NCBI GenBank assembly: GCA_900767385.1
Contig: CAAFYY010000114.1
Span: 1-21,037, forward strand
Length of the DNA: 21,037 nucleotides
Direction: 5' to 3'
Source: Bacteroidales bacterium
Lineage (GTDB): Bacteria > Bacteroidota > Bacteroidia > Bacteroidales > Paludibacteraceae
The notes beneath the pieces are model-generated. The model was given only the letters and a program-made list of their open reading frames with translations. It was not told the origin of the DNA and made no database searches. Shown here in pieces: positions 15,703-21,037 of the stretch (position 1 is the first letter of the stretch; each line of letters begins with the position of its first letter). A program made the position numbers and the translations under genes.

Positions 15703-15852
15703 GCCTATCCATGTCATTTATTTTTCTACTGTGCAGATAGGCTTCACTATTCACTTTTAATTTTGCACGCATAAATACGTAAAGTGAATAACAATGTACC
15801 ATATCAAAAGTTATAAAAGAATACCATCTGAACTTACGTGTTAGGTGGTATT
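15703..15852 (+). promoter_or_regulatory. Promoter region with three inverted repeats
   Basis: In the gap after the first small HTH gene, GCCTATC (15703-15709) mirrors GATAGGC (15736-15742), and TATTCACTTT (15748-15757) mirrors AAAGTGAATA (15781-15790). TAATTTTG at 15758-15765 is a perfect -7 box lying inside the second repeat, so a bound protein would cover the start of transcription. Downstream, AATACCATCT (15820-15829) pairs with AGGTGGTATT (15843-15852), a likely leader RNA hairpin. Confidence 0.6.
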
Positions 15853-15932
15853 TATCTTCATATTATTAACAAATTTAATTGTTCACAAAAAGAAAATGAA
15901 ACGGAAAGAACAATCATCCGTGCTCTCTCTTT

Positions 15933-16661
15933 TTGTGTACCCGGTGTCTGGGTCAATGCAAAGACATTGAGAGCGAGCAGCCCAAAGATGAGCTTTGGAC
16001 GCTCTACCGTGCAGCCTTTGAGCTGTACCAGTCAGAAGTACTTACAGGCGAGCAAAAGCATTCTCGTTATGTAAACGACTTCATCAGTTATCACCTGCCT
16101 TTCTTTGGCGAGAACAAAGAAGCTATCAAGGCTCATTCTCGCAATCTGGCCATCATGCATGAGCTCCTGATGGAACGCCAGGATCTTGTGGTTGCCTTCT
16201 TCTGTAAAGATGACTTTACCGAGGAAGACTATCATAAGATGCACAAGCTCTTCAACACTACCAACCATGTGAGCGATGTACAGCCACGTCTTGCATCATT
16301 CACCAAGGAACAGATTAGCCTCATTACGGGTTTCGTTAATGGGGTTAATCTGTTTTCTGTTTCTGTATCAGAATCAGATATGGTTAGACTATTTGAGTGC
16401 TCTCAGGTGCATCCTGTCAAAGCAACCTGCAACAGGCGTATGGCAATCTTCTTCGATGCTCTCAGATCAGAGGCATTACTGCCTTTTGCATGGCAGAAGA
16501 TTATCGCGGACAACCAGCTTGTTACATCATCCAAGACAGAGAAGCCACTAACTGCAAAGCAGATTGGTCTTAGCCTGACACAGGCAAAACGTCTTACCAA
16601 TGGTGATCGAAATCAGTATTACGAACTTGCAAAACATCTGAAAGAAATGAAAGAAAAGTAG
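15933..16661 (+). CDS. Element protein of unknown function with uncertain 5' end
   Basis: The frame encodes a soluble, mostly helical protein of up to 242 residues. I recognise no named family. It begins DELWTLYRAAFELYQ around residue 19 and ends with a short helical segment LTAKQIGLSLTQAKRL that might bind DNA. No ATG precedes the conserved-looking part: the frame opens with TTG at 15933, and its upstream part lacks a start codon before the stop at 15897. An ATG at 15896 in another frame (MKRKEQSSVLSLF) runs into the same region, and a one-base shift in the T5 run at 15930-15934 would join them. Either the gene uses a rare start, is frameshifted, or the sequence has an error there. It has its own promoter region upstream. 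Confidence 0.65.
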   Translation: MCTRCLGQCKDIESEQPKDELWTLYRAAFELYQSEVLTGEQKHSRYVNDFISYHLPFFGENKEAIKAHSRNLAIMHELLMERQDLVVAFFCKDDFTEEDYHKMHKLFNTTNHVSDVQPRLASFTKEQISLITGFVNGVNLFSVSVSESDMVRLFECSQVHPVKATCNRRMAIFFDALRSEALLPFAWQKIIADNQLVTSSKTEKPLTAKQIGLSLTQAKRLTNGDRNQYYELAKHLKEMKEK

Positions 16662-16693
16662 TAGTAAAGAAATCAACTGAAAGGAAGTAGCGA

Positions 16694-16765
16694 AGTATTC
16701 AACTATGTAACTTTTCCGTACATAGTACCTTTCTGATTGATTATGACTTATTGGAGCTACCTTTG
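16694..16765 (+). promoter_or_regulatory. Promoter module B, copy 2, with operator-like inverted repeat
   Basis: The 33-base block 16694-16726 matches 14373-14404 with three substitutions and one indel. Here ACTATGTA (16702-16709) and TACATAGT (16719-16726) form a perfect 8-bp inverted repeat with a 9-base spacer. GACTTATT (16745-16752) repeats the module A unit, and TACCTTTG (16758-16765) is a perfect -7 box with TTG 18 bases before it. Confidence 0.7.
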
Positions 16766-16798
16766 CCGCCGAATCGGTTCAAATTCGGGGGTAGCTCC
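16753..16798 (+). promoter_or_regulatory. Two-part hairpin over the -7 box and start of transcription
   Basis: GGAGCTACC (16753-16761) pairs with GGTAGCTCC (16790-16798), and inside it CCGAAT (16769-16774) pairs with ATTCGG (16783-16788). The structure overlaps the TACCTTTG box. As DNA it could be an operator; as RNA it could fold only in read-through transcripts from upstream. No T-run follows. Confidence 0.5.
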
Positions 16799-16829
16799 CT
16801 TATTGTCTAATCTTTAAGCCCAAGTTAAT

Positions 16830-17237
16830 ATGGCAAATAACAAACTCGATTTAGCCACGCTGTCCACAAAGATGGAACTGCTTGAAATGCGTGTCAAAGC
16901 TCTGGAGAAATTACCTCCAGACAAATTAGAAAAGCGTCTTGAAAAGATTGAAGCGAAACTTTACAAGACAAAGGAGGTTTGGACTTTTGATGAGGTATGC
17001 GAGTACCTTGGTGTTTCCGCTTCACAGGTTTACAAACTTACAATGAATCTTGAGATTCCTCATTACAAGCCGCGAGGCAAAATGATTTACTTTGACCGAA
17101 AGGAAATCATCAAGTGGATGAAGAAAAATCACTTTGGTGGGGCGACAGTCAAGAAGAAACTTGAGGCTGCCATTTTGAACGAAGATTCACCCGAAGAAGA
17201 ACCTCAAGACAAAGAAGATCATGGCAAAGAAGAATAG
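16830..17237 (+). CDS. Small HTH (excisionase-like) protein, coiled coil plus one HTH, copy 2
   Basis: This 135-residue protein has the same plan as the one at 15273. Residues ~8-48 form a strongly predicted coiled coil (LSTKMELLEMRVKALEKL then LEKRLEKIEAKL). It is followed by a HTH_17/MerR-like module, VWTFDEVCEYLGVSASQVY, with the wing IPHYKPRGKMIYF, and an acidic tail. It starts the replication-gene run: the 45-codon ORF overlaps its last 17 bases and the ATPase follows. It is driven from promoter module B. It may regulate the replication genes or act as a replication-initiation accessory, as similar HTH genes often precede RepA-like ATPases in Bacteroidota elements. The direct role is not shown. 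Confidence 0.85.
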   Translation: MANNKLDLATLSTKMELLEMRVKALEKLPPDKLEKRLEKIEAKLYKTKEVWTFDEVCEYLGVSASQVYKLTMNLEIPHYKPRGKMIYFDRKEIIKWMKKNHFGGATVKKKLEAAILNEDSPEEEPQDKEDHGKEE

Positions 17238-17358
17238 CATAGACGGTTGCAACCTGCCCGACCGACGAATTTCAGAGCTCCTCAAACGAGCAGAAATCTC
17301 CGTCAAGGAGATAGTGTCTAACTCTAAGAAAAAGAACAATGGCAAAGCAAACAAATGA
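17221..17358 (+). CDS. Small overlapping ORF, 45 residues
   Basis: An ATG at 17221 opens a 45-residue frame, MAKKNSIDGCNLPDRR at the start and ending in the basic KKKNNGKANK. It overlaps the preceding HTH gene by 17 bases and the following ATPase gene by 20 bases, the kind of start/stop overlap seen in translationally coupled genes. It bridges what would otherwise be a 101-base gap. The middle (RRISELLKRAEISVKEIV) could form one amphipathic helix. No family is recognised. Confidence 0.5.
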   Translation: MAKKNSIDGCNLPDRRISELLKRAEISVKEIVSNSKKKNNGKANK

Positions 17359-18454
17359 CAACTCGAAGCAGATTGCAAAGAAGACCTCTTTGGAAATCAG
17401 CATGGTAGAAAAGTTCGAGTTCGACGATGAAGTCCTGGAGCAATGCCTGAGCCGTGGAGAAATCAAGGCTTCAGAGAAACAGGAACAGCCACCGAAGGTT
17501 CTCTGGGTAGAAGACTGTGTCATCGCTACCTTTGGCAATTTCAGTGCTACTACTGGTAAAGCCAAGACAAAGAAGACCTTCAACCTCTCAGCAATGGTTG
17601 CATCAGCAGCGACTAACTCACAGGTGCTTAACTATCGAGCTACCTTTCCTGAAGATAAGCGCAATATCCTTTACTTCGATACAGAACAGAGCAAGTACCA
17701 TTGTCATAATGTAATCGAACGTATCTACAAGTTAGCAGGTCTGAATCTGGAAAAGGATGACAAGCGCATAAAGTTCTATGGACTCAGAGAGTACACTCCG
17801 GCATTACGCAAGGCTGTCATTGACTATGCCCTACGCAAGTTCAAGAATATCGGACTTGTTATCATTGACGGACTGCGTGACCTTATGTATGACATCAACA
17901 ACGCAAAGGAAGCAACAGATGTTATGACCATGCTCATGGCTTGGACAAGCAACTACAATCTTCATATACATTGTGTCCTGCATCTGAACAAGAATGATAA
18001 CAATACTCGTGGTCATATCGGAACCGAGTTAGAGAACAAGGCTGAGACTGTTCTTATCCTTAGCAAGAACAAGCAGGATTCCAATATCAGTGAGGTCAAG
18101 CCAATGCACATGCGAGACAAAGAGTTTACCTCCTTTGCTTTCCACATTGATGACAATGCCTTGCCAGTTCTCGATGACTTTCACGTCACCGTTGTCAAGC
18201 ATAAGGATAAACCTCTTGTAGAACTTGACGATGACATTCACATGAATGTACTTCAGAAGATCTTCGATGAGCATCAGCCGATGAAGTATGGTGAAATGAT
18301 TGACCTGATTATTGAGGGTTATTCCGAAGAGGGTTACAAGCAGGGAAAGAACGCTGCCAAGAATCTCCAGAAAGCTTTGGCAGAAAAAAAGATCATCACG
18401 AAAGACGAAGACGGCTATCACTACCACCCAGAACTTTTTCTTGAAGATGAGTAG
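17339..18454 (+). CDS. RecA-fold RepA-like ATPase of the element
   Basis: This 371-residue protein resembles the RepA/AAA_25 group of RecA-fold ATPases found beside primase genes in Bacteroidota mobile elements, which probably act as a replicative helicase or helicase loader. The P-loop region is GKAKTKKT (73-80), where the usual second glycine is a lysine. The Walker B strand is LVIIDGLRDLM (about 173-183, D177), and VLHLNKND (about 213-220) is the likely sensor strand. Residues ~300-365 look like a winged-helix domain (MKYGEMIDLI, then an LQKAL helix). It overlaps the 45-codon ORF by 20 bases. The TOPRIM gene follows after a 96-base gap rich in inverted repeats. ATPase activity is likely but the altered P-loop leaves some doubt. 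Confidence 0.8.
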   Translation: MAKQTNDNSKQIAKKTSLEISMVEKFEFDDEVLEQCLSRGEIKASEKQEQPPKVLWVEDCVIATFGNFSATTGKAKTKKTFNLSAMVASAATNSQVLNYRATFPEDKRNILYFDTEQSKYHCHNVIERIYKLAGLNLEKDDKRIKFYGLREYTPALRKAVIDYALRKFKNIGLVIIDGLRDLMYDINNAKEATDVMTMLMAWTSNYNLHIHCVLHLNKNDNNTRGHIGTELENKAETVLILSKNKQDSNISEVKPMHMRDKEFTSFAFHIDDNALPVLDDFHVTVVKHKDKPLVELDDDIHMNVLQKIFDEHQPMKYGEMIDLIIEGYSEEGYKQGKNAAKNLQKALAEKKIITKDEDGYHYHPELFLEDE

Positions 18455-18474
18455 GTTTACAGGTTTAAGTTTAA

Positions 18475-18539
18475 GCGTGTATATATATAGTAAACTTGTT
18501 TACTCACGCGCACGCATACACATACACATATACGTGCGC
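18475..18539. other. Inverted-repeat-rich, AT-rich segment; candidate replication origin
   Basis: Between the ATPase and primase genes, AGTAAAC (18489-18495) and GTTTACT (18498-18504) form a palindrome with a 2-base centre, flanked by GCGTG (18475-18479) and CACGC (18505-18509). Overlapping it, GCGCACG (18508-18514) mirrors CGTGCGC (18533-18539) around an 18-base loop with two CATACA units. A run of alternating A/T precedes them. This arrangement fits an origin or a primase assembly site, but could be a regulator site for the primase gene. Confidence 0.45.
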
Positions 18540-18550
18540 TAAAATCTATA

Positions 18551-19501
18551 ATGATTATGACTATAGACGAAATCAAATCAGTCAGCATCCTCCAGTGGAT
18601 GCGAGAAAATAACTATGGCAATGGACTCCGCAAAGGAGTAAACTACTTCTTCTGTTCTCCCCTTCGATCAGAGAGAACACCATCATTCGCTGTGAATACT
18701 GCCAGGAACCTTTGGTGCGACTTTGGTAGTTCTAATAGAAATGGTGGCAATCTCATAAACCTTGTCGAGCAACTTAATCCTACTTGGTCAGAGCATCAGG
18801 TTTTATCGTATCTTGAACAACAGATTATGAATTTGAAGCTGGAGTTCAATAAGGATTATATTGGCAGAATCAGACAGGAAGAAGACAAGCAAAGATGGCT
18901 TGAAGAGAAACGTGCCGAGTATGAGGAACAACTCAACCAGGAAACAGTAGTTGAGATGGTCTTACCGCTCTCCCACCCTTATCTCCGTGACTATGTCATC
19001 CAGAGGCGTATTGACTTCAACATTGCCCAGAGGTATTGCAAGGAAGTTCACTATTCCCTTCGAGGGAAACGATACTATGCAATAGCCTTCATGAATGTAG
19101 CCAATGGCATGGAGGCACGTAACAAACTCAATAAGCGTTGCATTGGCAAGAAGAGTATTTCAGCCATCTATCCGATGGGTACACAACAGAAGAACTGCTG
19201 TGTCTTTGAAGGATTCTTTGATATGCTTACCTATCTAACCATCGAAACATGGATGCCTGATATAGGTGTAAGCGTTGGCGAACCTTGTGATTTCTTCGTA
19301 CTCAATGGTGTCGGTGAGGTAAAGTTATTACTTCCCTACCTTAAAGAGTATGAATCCATACATTGCTATCTTGACAATGATGAAGCAGGCAAGACAGCAA
19401 CCAAGACCATAATGCAGTATTATACCGATATGGCGGTTGACGAGTCGCACCGCTATAAAGGGTATAATGACCTTAACGATTTCTTAGCTGGAACCAAGTA
19501 A
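18551..19501 (+). CDS. Primase-like TOPRIM protein of the element
   Basis: This 316-residue protein is a DnaG-related primase of the mobile-element type. The N-terminal region follows the CHC2 zinc-finger fold (FFCSPLRSERTPSFAV, then LWCDFG and GGNLINLV), but only two cysteines, C35 and C56, remain, so zinc binding is probably lost or altered. The C-terminal half is a TOPRIM domain: E220 in VFEGFFD, then FVLNGVG, and D275/D277 in YLDNDEAG, the metal-binding acidic residues. DLNDFL near the end is typical of the family. It lacks a helicase domain and so likely works with the upstream RepA-like ATPase in copying the element's DNA. An intrinsic terminator follows. Confidence 0.85.
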   Translation: MIMTIDEIKSVSILQWMRENNYGNGLRKGVNYFFCSPLRSERTPSFAVNTARNLWCDFGSSNRNGGNLINLVEQLNPTWSEHQVLSYLEQQIMNLKLEFNKDYIGRIRQEEDKQRWLEEKRAEYEEQLNQETVVEMVLPLSHPYLRDYVIQRRIDFNIAQRYCKEVHYSLRGKRYYAIAFMNVANGMEARNKLNKRCIGKKSISAIYPMGTQQKNCCVFEGFFDMLTYLTIETWMPDIGVSVGEPCDFFVLNGVGEVKLLLPYLKEYESIHCYLDNDEAGKTATKTIMQYYTDMAVDESHRYKGYNDLNDFLAGTK

Positions 19502-19557
19502 AACAATCAAAAAGCAGTCAGCAAGCGACGAGCACTAACTTTTTTGTTCATAATGTG

Positions 19558-19591
19558 GGGAGTCTCTCTGTGAAGAGGGGCTCTCTTTTTT
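19558..19591 (+). terminator. Intrinsic terminator after the primase gene
   Basis: GGGAGTCTCTC (19558-19568) pairs with GAGGGGCTCTC (19575-19585) as an 11-bp stem with three G-T pairs and a six-base loop, followed by six T (19586-19591). It separates the replication genes from the transfer genes. Confidence 0.85.
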
Positions 19592-19599
19592 GTCTAAAC

Positions 19600-19650
19600 T
19601 AGTTTAATAGTATGATTATTGTGATAAAATCATACTATAAATATAAACTA
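19600..19650. repeat. Nested inverted repeats between replication and transfer modules
   Basis: TAGTATGATT (19608-19617) is mirrored perfectly by AATCATACTA (19628-19637) around 10 bases. Outside it TAGTTTA (19600-19606) is mirrored by TAAACTA (19644-19650). The AT-rich cruciform-like site could be a transfer origin, a partition-like site or an operator for the transfer operon; no nick-site consensus can be recognised. Confidence 0.6.
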
Positions 19651-19705
19651 TTTTAATATCAACCTCCAGAAAGCCCTGATTTTTCTCTATTCGCCAAAAA
19701 GTGTG

Positions 19706-19757
19706 TTACTTTGCAGCCGAAAACGACAAGCATCGCGTTGCAAAACCGCATCTTGTC
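19706..19757 (+). promoter_or_regulatory. Likely transfer-operon promoter and leader hairpin
   Basis: TTACTTTG at 19706-19713 is a near match to the TAnnTTTG -7 box and would start a leader of about 80 bases. In the leader GACAAG (19724-19729) can pair with CTTGTC (19752-19757), with an inner GCG/CGC match. The -33 element is not clear. The remaining bases to 19798 show no other feature. Confidence 0.5.
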
Positions 19758-19798
19758 AGTATGAAAACATAATAGATAATATAAAATCAGACAATAGT

Positions 19799-20293
19799 AT
19801 GACACCATTTGCGATATTCGCTTTTGTACTCACCTTCGGGTACGTAATCTATTTTGCGGTAATGATAACGCTCGACCTCAATGCCAAGCCAGCCGACGGT
19901 CAGAAGAGTGATTCGGAAGACATCGACGTAGAGGACATGGCTGATGACGGAGCAGAAGCACCAAAGGTTATCAGCGAAGACCCCGACATCGAAGGAAGCA
20001 GGATGACCTACACAGACAGCGTGGATGAAGACGGTCTTCGTGTTGTCAACCCAACAGGCGGTGTAGTCCTACCTCCAGAAGAGGAAGAACCTGCCGTTGA
20101 TCCTGACCCTGCACCGGAGGAGAAGGAAAAGACAACGAGTGAGGAACTCAACGAGGAAAACGAATATGGCATGGAAGACATAGAGCCAGAGCCTCAGTAC
20201 TCGATGTACGGTGACGATCTCTACGCCTTCATCAACGAGAAGCATAACAATTCAAGAATCATCAAAAAGGAGAATGTCCGTGACCATCTTTAA
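19799..20293 (+). CDS. Membrane-anchored acidic protein at the head of the transfer operon
   Basis: The protein is 164 residues when started at the ATG at 19799. The longer frame would begin inside the promoter box and adds a Cys- and Arg-rich stretch that looks non-coding. Residues 3-26 (FAIFAFVLTFGYVIYFAVMI within) form one membrane helix, and the rest is extremely acidic and proline-containing, with blocks such as EEEEPAVDPDPAPEEKEK, so it is probably flexible. The last 30 residues are better ordered (YGDDLYAFINEKHNN). It overlaps the next gene by 20 bases. I do not recognise a named family; its place just before TraE-like genes suggests an accessory transfer-apparatus protein. Confidence 0.75.
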   Translation: MTPFAIFAFVLTFGYVIYFAVMITLDLNAKPADGQKSDSEDIDVEDMADDGAEAPKVISEDPDIEGSRMTYTDSVDEDGLRVVNPTGGVVLPPEEEEPAVDPDPAPEEKEKTTSEELNEENEYGMEDIEPEPQYSMYGDDLYAFINEKHNNSRIIKKENVRDHL

Positions 20294-20627
20294 GAACAAT
20301 CAATTGCGAGGTGTCGTTCTGTCAAGCATCCTGCTCTCCCTACCCTACGCAGCATCAGCCAAATGCGGAGGTGTAGATTACAGCTGGGGAGCGGATGCTC
20401 TGGCAAACGCCCATGACTACACAGTCACCATGATGCTCTATGTGGTATATCTATCCTATGCTGTAGCAGCGATAGTTGCCATCATCGGAGCACTGCAAAT
20501 CTACTTGAAGATGCAGACAGGAGAAGGTGACATTACCAAATCCATCATGATGCTCGTAGGCGCGTGCCTATTCATGATTGGTGCATACATACTGTTCCCG
20601 GCATTCTTCGGCTACAGTATCATATAA
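20274..20627 (+). CDS. DUF4134 (TraE-like) conjugation protein, copy 1
   Basis: This is a 117-residue protein with a signal peptide (basic start, hydrophobic core, cleavage expected after SAS/AASA near residue 29), then two membrane helices, about residues 48-73 and 88-110. A short polar loop (MQTGEGDITKS) separates them. This matches DUF4134, called TraE in Bacteroides conjugative transposons. The layout resembles VirB2-type pilins, so a role as a pilus or channel subunit is an inference. The start at 20274 is favoured by an AAAAAGGAG ribosome-binding site just upstream and by the signal peptide; the longer open frame from 20211 is not. It overlaps the previous gene by 20 bases. Confidence 0.85.
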   Translation: MSVTIFKNNQLRGVVLSSILLSLPYAASAKCGGVDYSWGADALANAHDYTVTMMLYVVYLSYAVAAIVAIIGALQIYLKMQTGEGDITKSIMMLVGACLFMIGAYILFPAFFGYSII

Positions 20628-20720
20628 CAAAGAAATCTCAACTGGCCAGACGAGAATATATCGTGTGTAAAAATTAGGTGAAAAGTATGACAGTAAAACA
20701 TTCAAACTTCAGAAAACAAA

Positions 20721-21037
20721 ATGAAGAAAATCAAAATGTTCGCAAAGAACCTCTTCAAGCCAAACCGCATGAAGATGGCAGCTCTCATGCTCCTTTGCGG
20801 AACTGCAGCAACCTTTGCCCAGAACGCAGCGGGTGACTACACCGCAGGTACTAACGCTCTCTCAACCGTTACGGAGGAGATTGCAAAGTATGTTCCTTAT
20901 GTAGTCAAGTTGTGTTACGCAATTGCTGGTGTAGTTGCAGTTGTCGGCGCGATCTCGGTTTACATCGCAATGAACAACGAGGAGCAGGATGTCAAGAATA
21001 TCTTAGTCCTCCAAAATTGGTTGGAAAGGATAAGAAA
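20721..21037 (+). CDS. DUF4134 (TraE-like) conjugation protein, copy 2, partial
   Basis: The gene starts at ATG 20721 and runs off the window end. The first ~95 residues are a clear DUF4134 protein: a signal peptide ending TFAQ, then GDYTAGTNAL, TVTEEIAKYVPYVVKLCYAI and a first membrane helix, followed by VYIAMNNEEQDVKN. The family should continue with a second membrane helix, but the last codons read ILVLQNWLERIRK, which is polar and unlike the family. Either the window ends in a foreign or misassembled stretch from about 20995, or the gene is disrupted there. It is a paralogue of the preceding gene, diverged but with the same plan. Confidence 0.85.
   Translation, partial: MKKIKMFAKNLFKPNRMKMAALMLLCGTAATFAQNAAGDYTAGTNALSTVTEEIAKYVPYVVKLCYAIAGVVAVVGAISVYIAMNNEEQDVKNILVLQNWLERIR

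Larger units (their letters stand above)
11146..21037. mobile_element. Left part of an integrative and conjugative element (ICE)
   Basis: From just after the mnmE terminator the gene content becomes that of a Bacteroidota conjugative element: a multi-HTH protein, tyrosine integrase, small HTH proteins, a RepA-like ATPase, a primase-like TOPRIM protein and DUF4134 (TraE-like) transfer genes, all on the + strand. Codon choice also shifts toward A/T-ending codons compared with rnpB-mnmE. The left limit is placed between 11146 and 11388 by content only; no attachment repeat can be verified because the right end is not in the window. Its position after mnmE suggests integration downstream of that gene. 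Confidence 0.75.

Noticed and set aside
15838..16074. 78-codon ORF overlapping the gene at 15933
   Set aside because: It is out of frame with the long downstream frame and has no domain; it arises where the start of that gene is unclear.
19703..19798. N-terminal extension of the acidic protein
   Set aside because: It would begin in the -7 box of the promoter; the extra residues look non-coding and an ATG followed by a clean membrane helix is available at 19799.

Overview
The window looks like a chromosomal segment of a Bacteroidales bacterium, most likely Prevotella or a close relative, interrupted by the left part of an integrative and conjugative element (ICE). Evidence for the group is the repeated TAnnTTTG -7 promoter box, the general lack of Shine-Dalgarno sequences, a DUF4301 gene, a Bacteroidota-style integrase with paired HTH genes, and TraE-type DUF4134 genes. 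The genus is an inference.

Bases 1-11145 are backbone. The 3' part of a sodium:solute symporter gene is followed by a tightly packed + strand set: YbaK/ProX-type aminoacyl-tRNA deacylase, two MATE exporters, a corrinoid adenosyltransferase and a GNAT acetyltransferase. rfbB (dTDP-glucose 4,6-dehydratase) converges on this set from the minus strand and has a clear promoter. Between rfbB and the RNase P RNA gene (rnpB) lies about 1.3 kb without convincing genes. Most of it is a degenerate tandem array with a period of 41-42 bp (about 6550-7300). After rnpB come a DUF4301 gene and mnmE, which ends in a good intrinsic terminator.

Bases from about 11146 to the window end appear to be the ICE. The order is: a cluster of 10-bp-spaced TGGGAC repeats; a 552-residue protein with a zinc-ribbon-like N-terminus and eight successive excisionase-like helix-turn-helix (HTH) modules; a tyrosine recombinase; a two-TM protein of unknown function; a small coiled-coil plus HTH protein; an unknown protein with an unclear 5' end; a second coiled-coil plus HTH protein; a 45-codon overlapping ORF; a RecA-fold RepA-like ATPase; a TOPRIM primase-like protein; a terminator; and the start of the transfer operon (a membrane-anchored acidic protein and two DUF4134/TraE-like pilin-like proteins, the last cut by the window end).

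The regulatory DNA of the element is its most unusual part. Two promoter modules alternate: A (an 82-bp element present twice, ungapped, about 89% identical) lies before the integrase and the first small HTH gene, and B (a shorter 32-33 bp element) lies before the two-TM gene and the second small HTH gene. Module A carries 10-bp tandem GACTTAyTyy repeats, and the TGGGAC cluster has the same 10-bp spacing. With ten HTH modules encoded across three proteins next to the integrase, the sequence suggests a circuit in which multi-HTH proteins bind helically phased repeats to coordinate excision, replication and transfer. That is an inference. Strong inverted repeats also sit between the ATPase and primase genes and between the replication and transfer modules.
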